From: Chaenocephalus aceratus
Lineage: Eukaryota > Chordata > Actinopteri > Perciformes > Channichthyidae
NCBI GenBank assembly: GCA_023974075.1
Contig: CM043792.1
Location: 12,009,456 to 12,073,455, forward strand
DNA: 64,000 nt
Reading direction: 5' to 3'
Position 1 is the first letter of the stretch; each line of letters begins with the position of its first letter. Positions 15,346 to 28,700 of this stretch are shown here, one piece after another. The notes beneath the pieces were generated by a model. The model was given only the letters and a program-made list of their open reading frames with translations. It did no database searches and was not told the origin of the DNA. A program made the translations under genes and the position numbers.

Positions 15346-18300
15346 CTACATTTCACATGAATCTTAGCAGCACCATGTTGTTTAAAGATATATTGAACCC
15401 ATGGGCGTTGCAGCCATTATATGAGGGTGGAACAAGTCCCCCCCACTTTTTGAAATGATTAGTTTAGACCCCCCACTTTTACCATTTGGAAAGTCCGTGA
15501 ATCGGACTATCCACTCGCCGCACTTTGTTCCTCGCCGAATGTGGCGGGGTCGGATAAAAGTCCTTGTGAGTCCACATTACACATCAGTAGATGGCGGTAA
15601 TGCGCCCGGAGCTGGTAGTGAAGTGGCATACCTTTTCCATATAAATGTATCCCCTTCTGTTTATAATCTTTTCTGGACTGAAATAACAACTGTTTTACAG
15701 GGCATCAAAGTGTTCTCGGAAAACAGCTATGTCGTTCACACTTGGTTTATACCTAGGCTATGTTGCAGAATCCTGAACAGCATCTCCCGGTAGTTATGCG
15801 TATTATCATTATTATATTTTCTGGAATCATATGAAAATCACTGAATGTATATTCATTTTTACCATCTCTCACAAGGATAAAGCAGACGATTTCCGGAGGA
15901 TTCTGGTTCCTGTGTGGCGGCCCAGGGCATTGGACAATATATGTCAGTGATATAAATTTACTTATCTGTATTTCAAGCTAAACACAAAATATTACTAATT
16001 TCATCAATAAAGTACAACATATTCTTATACTGTTACTGTAATTTCAAAATTAAGATAAGTATTTCAGCTCAAATTTTGTAATGTGTGTTCTATTTGCTGT
16101 GGTAACTATTTGTAGATAATGAAGCCACAAGAAAGGGAGATCTTTTTTTAGATTCCCTAAATGGCACTGGCTTCCGTGATGAAAGCCAAATGGAAACATT
16201 GAGGTTTTTAAGCACAGAAATTATGTTCAGTTTTAAGGTTCTGTTCTCTGCAACCTGCGGACGAAGACAGCTGGGAAGACAGGATGGATCCATTTATGTT
16301 CAGGTTCAAATTTGAGTCGGACTATTTAATGTTTTTGAGCAGTGCATTGATAAAGACAACTTTAAAGTTAATGCCTGTTTTTGAAGAGTGCGTTGAATGT
16401 TTCCATCAGCAAAGCCTTTCACTGTTGTATAGATTTTCTTTTTATATACTTGGTTTGGTTTTTATATTTACTGTATTTGCTTTTTTCGGTTCGGTTATCT
16501 TAATGATTGTTCTGTTATATGATAAATGTTGTAAATAATAAATGCTTTTTCTATCATTCTATGAAATGCAGTGCAATGTATCATTGAAATATATGGACTA
16601 GATATGAGTATGCACAGAAGTGACTAAATGAATAATCAATTAAAACAAATATTAAATAATGAACTTAAATACACTAATATAGAAAATATGACTTTGTATA
16701 CCACATTGCACATGTGGTTATACAAAGGTATATTTAAATACATTCATGCATTTAATTAGTATGACGTTTTTATATTTAGTTTTAAATTATATTTAGTCGA
16801 GTGCAGAGTTGTATTTGTAGGCTACTTATTGTAGTTGTCCAGCAGATGATGCTGTTGTCCTCATTAGGATATCCATACACCCCGCCCATCGGACGTCCAG
16901 CCCCGCCCACATCTGACCACGCCCCCATTCCGCGTGCTGCAGGGCCTATAGCTTTGTAGAGCGCTGTGTCAGTGCTTCACTATCAAATCCATTCCACTTG
17001 CTTATTGAGAGAATGCCCAAATCAATGAAACTCCGTACCATGTTTTCACTGCTACTTGTACCAAGGCAGATTCTCACATAGCGCGCGCATGTTCAAGGAG
17101 TGTTGTCATAGTTGGACAGCTCAGACATGTTCGTTGTATGAAGCGATGCCGGTAGCGGAGGTAAGGCACACACACCAAGTGTTCAGGAAATGGTTAATAC
17201 AGCGAAAATCAAAGCTGACGATCTCTTGGTTTGATATGTTTTCTCCCCCAGACAACATGGACATAAGAACATTGTTTTAAAAGAAGAGGAAAGTAAGTCT
17301 TCAGCTGTCAGCAGTTAATCAGTTAAAAGTGATGGCGGCGGGGGGCAAAAATCGTCTCACTTCTGGAGAGGAGTTTCGTCTGTATGTCATGATAGAGAGA
17401 TACAAATACTGAATAGTTTAGATGAGAAAAGGCATCGAAATGCCAGGTTACTAGTATTTACCATGTAAACAGGGAACATGAATAACCCGATCTCTCTTTG
17501 CTCATGTAAACACCATGATGTAGCCTACTGTAGAGCCTCAGTTCGATAAGAGATATTTTCTGAGTTCTTTAATTTAGGTACTCTCTCTCAAAATGGCAAT
17601 GCGCATTATGTTTTAATTATACTTCTTATCATTCAGAAGCTTTTTGTGTGTGTTTATGTTTTACTGAGTGCTTATTGGCAATTTCCATCCCAGTATTCAG
17701 TTAACTATTATTTTCTGTGCACATTACATAGACGGCTAATATTCTACCTACTGCTTGGGACTTTGAGTCTTCAAATGTCCAATGTCACAGACTGGGACTT
17801 ACTTTAGAGTCAGTTGTATTTATATTCAGTATGACTTGTTATGATTCAATGTGAAAGAGTATACTGCTCAATAAATAATGATCACTTCACCACCTCTCTT
17901 GACATCTAGGCGCTTGAGAGTGAGTCAGAGGCAGAACACAGGGACAGTGGAGAGAGGTCCGTTGCTTAGGTGAGTGATGAAAGGGAAATGACAGTTTAGA
18001 GTAAATTGTGATGTTGACTCTCATCCCAGAATTTTAAGGAAATCAGTGGGGATATTGAACAGGAAGCATTTCAGTCAAGGGGCATCATATGACCAATATA
18101 GACAGAAGAGCAACATTTATTTGAACATTTAAGTCAATGATACCATTCCTAGGTGAACGTAACATCTGTATGGAGTCAGATCAGTCTCAATATTAATAGA
18201 TGCTCACAGAAGGATTCACAAATGTATTTTGCGATTTATATATAAATGACTCTCCACAACAATATCTCTCAATGCACTCACAAATATTTATTGTTGTATA

Positions 18301-19701
18301 TAAATGTACAAAAAATGTACAAAAATGGGCATTTAAACTGCATTTAAGACGGCTCTGAATTAATAATCAAATATGTTTCCTTTCTTTACTACTGGATGAA
18401 ATTACAAAATGTACCCATCATTTTCCTCATGCTAGTATAGCCACATAAAAGTATCAAACCAAATGCACCAGAATACAGGAAATCTATTTGTTTTCGTGGG
18501 GGAATACTATTACAACATGCATTGCAAAGTTGTACGTTTTTTAACTGTTTTATATACTGTTGGGCAGTTTAATCTGCAGAAATTCATCTTGTATTCTATA
18601 AAATCCTCATGTTTGTATTTTTGTCACTTTGTTTTTTTTGGGAAAACAGTCCCTTTAAAACAAGAAGCCCATTCTTCATGGGGGTATTTCTAGCCCAATC
18701 CGTGTATAAAACACATTTTATTCCTGCATTTAAAAATGTACTCAGGTGACAGTACTGCAGTGTTTTCATCAAATGTGAGAGACAGCAAGCGCATAAATAT
18801 AGCACGTTTGTTTATTTTAGCAAACCATGCTCCAAGTAAAATTGAATAGAAATGATAATGTATAATCTTTTTGAAAAATAGAGATCGCACATCAGTCCTG
18901 TGTACAGATCAGTTCGATAAGTCATGCCTAAACAGTGACATTTTACACGATAAATACGGGTTTAAATAGCAGCATTTGCCACGGAAGGCGAGTGGCAGCT
19001 TCAGTAAACCTTCTCTTACTCTGGCATCTTGTGGCAACTCCCGTTCAGCAGCGGCAGATGCCTCGGCAAGTTGTGGCATCTGTGGCAGATGCCGGAAGTA
19101 CTTGCCACTGCCTGCAGATGCCACAAATGAGCTAGGCCCTACTGGAAAATGCTTGGTTATTATATCTGACAACTCCACATTTTATTTAGCAGAAGACCCA
19201 GGTGGAGCTAATTTAGCCATTTTACTTAGTGTTGGTTGGTTTTATTTTATTTAACATGCATTTGAATGTTCACCTCCAGAAACAACAGTAACTTGAGGTA
19301 TAAACCAGGCACTGTATGTACCATAGGATCATATTTCCTGCAACAATACAGTTACCTGAATTTGCAATATTATTGTCAATCAAACAATATATTAAGCTGC
19401 AAATGTCTGTAACTGAACTAACCCTTCATAAAAAAAAGGACAGGGAACACAGATGCAATGTGACACACAGAACATTTAATCTGCAGTTCTTTCAAGTCAT
19501 ATAGCACCACAACGAAAGCAACAACAATCTGTATCTGATATTAGTGTGCATGTCAGTACAAACCATAGAGCGGGTTAACGGCAATGTACGGGAGGAAAGG
19601 AAACTAAGCGGAAAGTCGTTTCTGGTGCAGGGCTTTAATTTACGCAGACTGAAAATGGAGGCACACGCACATTTGTTCACTGGCCCTCCTGTTGCCCTTT
19701 G
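15346..19701. other. Intergenic region between kat8 and rnf25
   Basis: About 4.3 kb without a supported coding exon. The stretch 16090-18900 is mostly AT-rich. A GC-box cluster at 16876-16930 with a possible splice donor at 17163 is listed separately. Around 18970-19130 the hexamers GGCATC and GATGCC are repeated several times. The rnf25 3' untranslated region should lie below 19702; TTTATT on the plus strand near 19241 would be a minus-strand AATAAA. Confidence 0.4.
16876..17162 (+). promoter_or_regulatory. Possible promoter and first noncoding exon of an unannotated transcript
   Basis: Three GC/KLF-type boxes (CCGCCCATC, CCCCGCCCAC, CACGCCCCC) cluster within 55 bp. About 230 bp downstream a good donor GAG|GTAAGG occurs at 17162/17163. 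No conserved open frame follows. A second ATG-rich patch at 17331 starts MAAGGKNRLTSGEEF and stops after 26 codons. Low-confidence inference only. Confidence 0.2.
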
Positions 19702-22700
19702 TCATAGAACCTCCTCCCTCGCCCTCTCTCTCTCCACCACATTGTGCTGGAAGCCCCTGACGTGACCCCGGCGGGGCCCCCCACCTCTGTCGTACAGGTT
19801 GTTGGGCCCTCCCCTGCTTCTTGAAGCCCGCCCGTCCCACTGGTAGCGCCCGGTGGTTGGGTCCGAGTCCCCCCAGTGAGGAGCCCTTCTCCTTCCACGG
19901 TGACCCCGCCCGCCTGCAGCTTCTTTTGGGCATTCAGTGTCCAAGGCTGCCTGGTACAGTGGGGGACCCTCCCCAGACATCGGGGTCTCTGCCGGGACCA
20001 CCCTGCCTGTCTTAGACTGACAGAATTCTGCATTCTCTTGCATTTGTTGGTTACCCTGAGCTTTAATCGGCCCCTCGTGGCAGGACAGAGACAGTTTGTG
20101 CAGGTGCTCCGTGACGGGGGCCGCTCTCCGGTGATGTTGCGGTCGGAACCGGCCTCCTCTCCTCGGCCCCCGCCTCGGAGCCTGAGCGCCCCTGCAGTGG
20201 GAGAGTCCAGGAACAGAGTGGTCCGCTCTGAAACCAGTTTCATAAGAGGGAACCTTAGAAGCAGAGGGTGCCGGGGGGGAGGGGGAGGCGTCTGGGTCGA
20301 GGTTTTCGTTTTCAGCAGCAGGTGGAGCCTGTGGGAGTTTACAGGCGTCATGTTAATCTTTTTGTATAAAATGATGCATATGGGAGCAGTGCTGTGCAAA
20401 GGTTTTTTTCACTTTTTAGTTTTAAGAGTTAACTGATATATTCGTATCTGACTCTAAAAAAACATCAAACAGAACATTTCCTAAATGATCAGTGTTCCCC
20501 TAATGATAGTAGCCTGAAGTTTCTATGTTTAGACAGCAGCTCAAAATGTATTTTTTTTAGGCATAAAACTCAAATGTAAGATGTCCTCAAATAATAAATT
20601 TCAACTAAATAAAACATTAAAGGTCCCATGTCATGGCCATTTCTACTGATCATAATTCCATTGTTGAGGTCTACTAGAATAGATGTATATTGTGCGATTT
20701 TCCAAACTCACATTGGTTTCTCATACAGCATCTCTGTATAGTATGTGTATTCAGGGCCCTGACCAATTTGCTGCCCTGGGCAACATTTTAGCTGGCGCCC
20801 CCCCCCTCAAATGCAGACACTCACTATGACTCGTGCATGCACGGTTGTGGCATGACCACCAAAACAGAAAGATATGGACACAAGATGTGTGCAACTGTAT
20901 TTAGTGTCCTATCCATGTGAACATGATTTAAGTGGGGGGTGGACCTAACATTCTCTAGGGAGGTCCGGGGGCATGCTCCCCCGGGAAGATTTTTTTTTTT
21001 TTTTTTTTTAATATTGAAGTTAAAAGCATCAATCTGGTGCACTTTGAGAGCAACATTAGGAGATCTATGGAAACATCTCTCAACACCCATATGAAACAGA
21101 ACTGTAAGTAGATTTATTTTTCTTCATGGATATTTTACAAATCACTCCCCTTTTTTTTTTGTACCGTCATATAGTATTTTATCCATGTTTTTCATCTATT
21201 CTCTTATTTTTTTATAACTATAATGATCATATAAAGGTGTGCCTTTACCTCACTGAGCTGAGGTTATCAGAGCCTCTCAATCTTTCAGGAGAGAGCTCTC
21301 TAAAGCTCTCCCCCCTGCGGCCGCTTACACAGTAAATTCCAATGTTAATAAAAGCTGTATACGTTTTTTGGGAGTTTGATTTATTTTAAATCAACACAAA
21401 TACAAAATTAAAACCTATAATTGCACACTAAAACCATTATTTCAAAAAAAGAACAATTTCACATAAACCTCTGGTTTTTACTGGGGCTGGGGCAGTTCAA
21501 CTTGATTTGGGGGGGGGTGCGCCATAGTTTATGGGCGCTGTACACAATTATGGTGTAGTTCTGTTAGTATAAGATGTACTTTGTTGATCCAAAATCGGGA
21601 AATTGTGTTATAAAATATATATTTTTTCATTTCTAACTCTTTTTTTTTCTTCAATTTTTTTCTTGTACAATAATACGATACAAAGTGTGTGTGTGTGTGT
21701 GTCTGCGCACGCGCGTTGGAGCTATGTGCAACTCAAGGCATATGCTCGAACCGGAGCTGCCTGGACGCTGCAATCATGTTGCTGAGTGTGCTGACTTCTC
21801 CTACAATGTCCCGCTGTCTGGCTTCCTGCATCAAGTCAAGTGCTCGGCGCAGTTGTGGCGAAATGTCGCTCCTCTGTTTTCATTTAAACAGCTCCTTATA
21901 TCCGTTAGCGCAGCTAGCTAGCACCAGATGCTAACAACAACAACAATGCACGTAAGGTCTCTCTCTCGCTCGCTCGGACCACACATACACACACCCTCCC
22001 GGTCCTCCCGATGGCCAGTCGGTGCCTGCCAGTGAGTGTGGAAGTGTGGTCTGCCACAAGCGGGCGGCAGGAGCGGGGCTGTCAGCATCAGCTTGTAGAT
22101 GGTATTTTAAACTCGATGCGCTCTGAAACTACGGGGCGGCCAAGGTAAAAAAATACACATGCGTTAATCGCGTTAAAATAATTAGTGGTGTAATTTTTTT
22201 TTTTTATTATCGGTTATCGGTCTTGAGAAGCAGGAAGTTATCGGTATCGGTTTCAAAAAACCAATATCGTGCATCCCTAGTCCGCCCTTAGCATTCGCCT
22301 ATACTGCCTATGCCGAGGGCCGGCCCTGTGTGTATTCACTCTCTGTCCTAAACGGCTTGTTGGAGCTCCTGCCCCCCCCCCCCTCTCCCTCCCTATGAGC
22401 CCAGTCTGCGAGACAGCGAGACACCGCGGAACTCAGCCTGGGCACACACACACACACACACACCTAGGGATGGGTATCGTTAAGGTTTTAACGGTACCGC
22501 TTATCGGTCCGGTCTTTTAACGGTACTTTTATCGGTTCTTTTGGAGAAAAAAAACAAGGTACACTAACTAAACAAATTGTGAACAAAACTATCATTGCTT
22601 TTTATTTAAAGTAAATAAATAATATTTCACATCAAAAGAAACAACAGTGTTTTAACAAATCGTATTAAATAATGTGATGACAGAACTGTAAACAGAATAG

Positions 22701-25700
22701 CTGAAACTTTAACAAAATAAATAACTCAGTTACCTCTAATCATTAACCCATGTTTGTATAATGTAGTTAACTCCGTGTGTTGTTGCCAGCATACATAACA
22801 CCTGACGTGGAAACGTTACTCGACAGTCGAACCCGGTGCATTCCTCCGTCTGGATGTGGTGCACTTTTGCTAAATGTTTCGACAAATTGCTCGTGTTACC
22901 GCCCTTACATGCTAAACTCTTATTGCACTTTAGGCAACGAGCATCGAGACGGGTAAAGTTTAACCACATCTCGGAGCGCGTTCTCTCCGCCATGGCCTCC
23001 GTGTGTGTGTGTTGCTGCATGTAGGTAGCAGCTGCGTGTGTGTAAACTGCCCCGCCCCCTCACAAGCAGGCGGGGGAGAGATCTCTCGTCTGGATTGGAA
23101 AAATCGAAAATACAAAAAATAATCAGACGCATTTTGCAGTCTATTTCTTTGTTTCAGTTTTTAGTACTTTATCAATTTTTTCTGTATAAATAGTTACAAT
23201 ATTGCTTTTTTTACGCGAGTTGAGATTTTTTTTGAAACACAATATTTTGTATTTTCGAGAAATAGTTACTGAGGAAAACAATACATTCTAAACGTGTGTG
23301 ATATATAAGAGCAGAACACTGCAACCTGTATCTGAACCCAGAAATCCAAATACGTCTGATGCAATTAAGAGAAGGAATCATGGAACATTTTAATGTGACG
23401 TGTTTTATGAGCTGCAGCCTGTCAATGTGTGGCCATATCATTTCAGATTCATTCTCACCTCATTGGTATGGATGAGAAATCGATTTGATTCCACCTCCGG
23501 GTCAATGATCCCCCCTTTAGACCGCTGCCTCTCCAGAAGCTTCTGCAGCTTGCACCACTTCTGCTGACATTTTGAACCAATCACCACTTCGTCCAGCTGA
23601 GTGAGAAAAACAAAAGACTTTCAATGGTTATTACTGACTTTGGAAACGACTTCCAAAGTGGTGAGATTGTGAAATTAAGCTATGAGCCGCAATAATTAAC
23701 TATTTATTCAATTAAATGATGCAACATAAAATAATAAATATTCCCATCGATACAAGTACATAAGGTGCACTATGTTACCTCGGGCAGCTGGGGCGCAGGC
23801 GAGGACAGAAGCTGGTCCACGTCGTACGACAGCGGCTCTCTACACACCGGACACACCACAGTCAGCTCCTGTGAGGGGAGTCAGAAAATGAAATCACTTA
23901 TAAAAGAGAGACACAAAAAGGTTTGTTTGGCCGGAGCTCCTCTCACCTGACGCTGGGTGTGGTCTCGGGTCTTGTCCTCCTCTAACTCACGCTCCCTCTG
24001 CTGGAGCTCCCTCTCTGCGTGGCTGGCGTAGCGGCCGAGGCAGTGGGAATGGAAGTAGTGGTAGCAGCTCGTCTTGGAGAACGTCTCTCCCTCCTGGAGA
24101 CATCCAGTGCACATAGAAACATTAAATGGGTTTGCAGAGGCAGATTTTAGGAACATTTCTGCTTACAAGAAGTTGCTTAAGAAATATACTTTCCTTTTCA
24201 ACATTTCTAATTGGAATTATTTTGTATTTATTTAAATAAAACAAAAGAAGGAAATACATCCATATTCTATGAACTAAAATGAATTATAGTGATAGACAAA
24301 ATGTTATAGGGATTGATGTTGTTGATGATGATAATGATGATGATGTACCTTAAAGCCATAGAGGCAAATGACACAGTTTCCATGAGGAATATTGCTTTCA
24401 GTCAAGATTTCTTTAGCTTTCTATAGGAGAGAAAAAAAGGAGAAAAGTTAGAAACTTGACTTCAAGCAGCAGTACTTCTCACTATTACCATTATGTATGA
24501 ATTAAATAAAAAGCACTATATATAGTGACCTCAATGAGCTGATACAGCACAGGTGAACCCAGACAGGACTGAGCCTCCAACTGAAGACACTTTTGGACAC
24601 TAAAAGAAAAGGTGGCACATGCTTACAGAGTTTTACACTCCAAAAGAAACATTTCCGAGCAGAAAGTAGTGATAAAAGAGTTCAATCGCACTTTATTACC
24701 TACTGATCTTGTCATCAGAAAGCCCCCGAGGGTTACGAATGGAGATTGCTGGAGAAGACGAGGGATACTAAGCACACAAAACAGGGAAGAGAGTCAAAAT
24801 GTAATTATGTCCATCAGTGTGTTGAGCTTTACAGGCGGTGTTATAGCACTATGGCAGCATTCCATACCTTTTCTATTAGTATATACTGCTACTGCCCTAA
24901 AAAGTATGTACGGTTGCAGGCAGTATGCATACAAACGGGACTATACCCTGAGTTCCAATACCCATACATACTACTAAAAAAAATTAGTATTTCCCAATAA
25001 ATAGTATGTCAAATGTAGTATGCCAAAAATACCTGGATGTCCTACAGCATCAGGTCCCATATGAAAAAGCTTAACGAGCCTGTGACACAAGTTTCCCCCA
25101 TCATCCAAACCCATCAATTTGAGTAAATATTGTCCCCTTGAAAACCGTTACTGAACTGATTTTGGATATTTGTACTTTAGAACCATTAATCTGCCCTTCA
25201 ATGTTGACCATTTTCTGGATCTTCTCGGGGATTCTTCAAGTCCCGCCAAATGATGGGTGACGTCATTGCGGGCACAGCGCTCCAGCTGCACCGTTCAGGA
25301 TCCCAGCTTCTGCATGTAAACCTTTATATATATATACAGTCAGATGTAAACGCACAACAGCGCACACAGCAGCAAGCGATGACAGCGATCACAGTTTAGT
25401 TTTGAACGTGTCTGAGAGCTCATATGAGGCTGAAGGATCGGTTTATGTTGTATCTGTTAGAAGTTTAGGAATGAGGTGCGTCAATATGGGCGATCACACG
25501 GGCATGTAGCCAGTGGTGGAAGGGACTAAAAATCATCCCGGGACTCTCGACCGGCCCACTTCGGTACCGCTAGTAAATTGTCAACGGGGGAGTGGGGGAT
25601 GTGCTAGTGACTTATCCGACCGGCCCACTTCGGTACCGGCCCATCGGGATTCGTTCCAATGGCCAGTCCGCCACTGCACCCAGCCCAGCCCACGTAAACT

Positions 25701-28700
25701 GTCAACGGGGGGAGCCTCGCTGCGGGGAAACGGTGGACCTCGTGTCCCGATCGGAGTGGGAATAATAATAATCATAATCCGTGCATTTTATCCATTAATT
25801 GCCCCAACATTGTGGCAAAAAAACCACACGTTTAATCCATGTTGGTGTACTACAACTACCAAAAGCATCGGTTTGTTTTCTCATCAGGAAATGCAGACCG
25901 GCTCAAACAAACAATTTTTAAATCATCATCCTCACGATCATTTAATGTATCATATGTTCGCCGAATTGACATGAAAGCACGAATAAATGTAGTTTCATCC
26001 ACTTGAGTTTACAACTACAAATATAATCGATTTGTTTTTATATCACATCCGACGGGAGGAAATTAAGCAGCTCCGATTTTAATCCTAATTTAATCATCAT
26101 CTTCACCACGATCATTTATGTTTATGTTCGCCGAATTGACATGAAAGCACTGACAAATATGAATATACTGTAGTCAACTTCATTAAAACGTTATTAACTA
26201 TAACTATATGCCTAAACTCAGTAATTCACCTTCTACGCATGACAACACACTATAGAGGCTTCTCAATTCTTAAATGTCCCCTCCTCGACTCCTATCCTCG
26301 AGACTTAGTCCCGCCCACAGGAGATGCGAGCGGAGGACCGAGGAGAGAGGAGGGGAAGCAGCAGACGTTTAAAGAAATGAGAACTCCTCTCATATTAAAG
26401 CGACGTCCGTTCATTATTACAACAGCTGCATCAGCTGTCGAGTGTTTTGTCATAGCGCTGTATTTTATAATCTCTGTTAGATCAGCTGAACATTGTTCCC
26501 CCACATATTTGCTTTGAATTCATTGAGAGTGCGGTATAATGAGACAATAACAGGCTACAGATGCGGACACACAAATAACACAATCAGAGACTGGATATAT
26601 CCCCCCCTCTCTCTGGTCGCTGAAATGGGGAATTGAAATTACGGGCCAAAGGTTTTATTTACAAGTATTAAAAGTAAGCAGAGGACACCAAACCAACTGA
26701 GACCCGTCTGTCCGCCGCATCTGCGCACTGTACCACACACACCTACACACTGTACCACACACACACACACACCTACAGCTCCTAAAGCATAATCAGGCTA
26801 CAGCCGTTGTGTATTTTATTATGTGAAGCACTAAACTGTCTTAGAAAAATATGGACTCTTTGTTTGTAGATATCTACTAAACTAAAGCAAATAAAGAGAG
26901 TAGGCCTGTTATAGAGTGATATACATTCTACACACTGCTCTGCTTTCTGCACGGACCTCACAGCTGTTCTTTCTGGAAACATCGCGACGCGATGAAAGCA
27001 GTTTCTAAAATAATATCCAGGGGATGCATGCAGAGCTGTCATTGGCTGAGATAAGCCCTGCCGTGCGTCACGCCTCCACCGTTCCCGGAAATGCATCCAC
27101 AGAGGAGCCGTGGAGGAACCATCAGTGTATCCTCGGTTATAGCTCCTCCAGAGAGCCTCCTCGACGCTCGATCCTCGGTGTGCATTTAGAGAAATGAGAT
27201 GTCCTTCAACATGGCGCGCTGAAATTCATTTCCGGGTCACTACCGGAGGACCGAGGAGTCGAGGAGGGGAAATGGGGAAATTTGAGTATTGAGAAGCCTC
27301 TTATGTCCGTGTTTGGCTCTCTCGCCGCACAGTGAAGCGTTCCCACATTGACGTCACTTCCGGCTTCCCCCAAAACTTAAAAATGAGTCGAAGGAATTTC
27401 CCCGCGATGTTCGAAATTATTGATATTTGTCGGAACGGTATCGCACCTTCTTTTTTAAACTGACGGTTCGAGATGACTAGTAGCCCAATATTTCATTGCA
27501 CAACAGTTGTTGGGAGGCTGTCACAGGCTCTTTAAAGTTAAAGGTGCAATGTTAGGACTAAGCACTATGTCAGAATAAAAAAATCGGATATTTGTCACTT
27601 TTATTTTATATTTTATTCGTCAGCGTGGCAACTAAATAGAATACTAGTATGTTTTGGAACGCAGGACTGTGGTGTTTCAGTTGATTGTATCCTTACAGGT
27701 ACATAGCAGACACCTTATTAATGTGAGCAGTGTTGTATCAATAAACCTCATCACAACACAGAGGTGGAGGGATTATATCTCTTCGCTGGCCTGGGAGCGC
27801 CTTGGGATCCCCCAGTCAGAGCTGGTTGATGTCGCCAGGGAAAAGAAAGTTTGGGGCTCTCTGCTGGAGCTGCTACCCCCGCGACCCGACCACGGATAAG
27901 CGGGAGAAGATGGATGGATGGATGGACAACACAGAGACTGACATACTGTAAACACAGTCCAGTAGCAGGATAAGATCATAAATGATGTACCTGCTGATCC
28001 AGGGTCAGAGTCAGGGTGAGGCGGACAAACTGTGAGACAGAGTCCTCCGCTGTGGACGGGTACAGGACCAGGCTCACCTCCCAGCACCTGCAGGACACAG
28101 CTGCAGCTTCAACAACACTCTCTTAACACAGATACACTCTGAAGCCAAAAAGGCAGCAATCATTATGCAGAATGGCCCAATTAAGGACGATACACTTGAT
28201 ATGATGTAATAATGTGCATTTTAATGTAACTAGAAACTAAAGTTATCTAGTATTGTAGTATAACGTTTCATGAAATTGGAATACTCATGTATAAGTACTT
28301 CAAAATCTGTACTTGATTACAGTTCTTGAGTAAATAAACTTGCACCACTGTCTCGTACTGTAAATCACTAACAACATGCCTTAAAGCTAAAGCTTGATGT
28401 CATTTTAGCTCATTTTTGTCTCACCCTTCTTCTTTCCTGTTGACCAGCAGTTCATCCAGATAGATGGACTGCAGCACCTCGATTTCAGACAAAACACTGC
28501 GGAGAAGAGAAATATAATGTTTAACTTGTATCGATGCCATTCTGTCCTGTTTTATAACAGGTTGACACATTATGCTAGCGTTAGCTGGTTGCTAGTTAAC
28601 CATATAGCCACAGCAGAACTGCTACATTTCCTCTGATGTTAAACCGTCACTAAATAAGTAAACCGGATATCAATTGTATTGAATGTCATGAAATGTGTTT

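Larger units (their letters stand above)
24768..27990. other. rnf25 intron 3, repeat-filled
   Basis: This 3.2-kb intron holds a Harbinger-like inverted-repeat element (26254-27301), a truncated LINE (27764-27925), a TA tract near 25326, and a GC-rich patch at 25530-25730 with two copies of GACCGGCCCACTTCGGTACC. No additional exon is needed: exon 3 ends in phase 0 and exon 4 continues PSSSPAISIRNPRGL. Confidence 0.6.

Noticed and set aside
19876..20436. Plus-strand 186-codon open frame
   Set aside because: Antisense to the last exon of rnf25; the minus-strand frame joins in phase to the other rnf25 exons.
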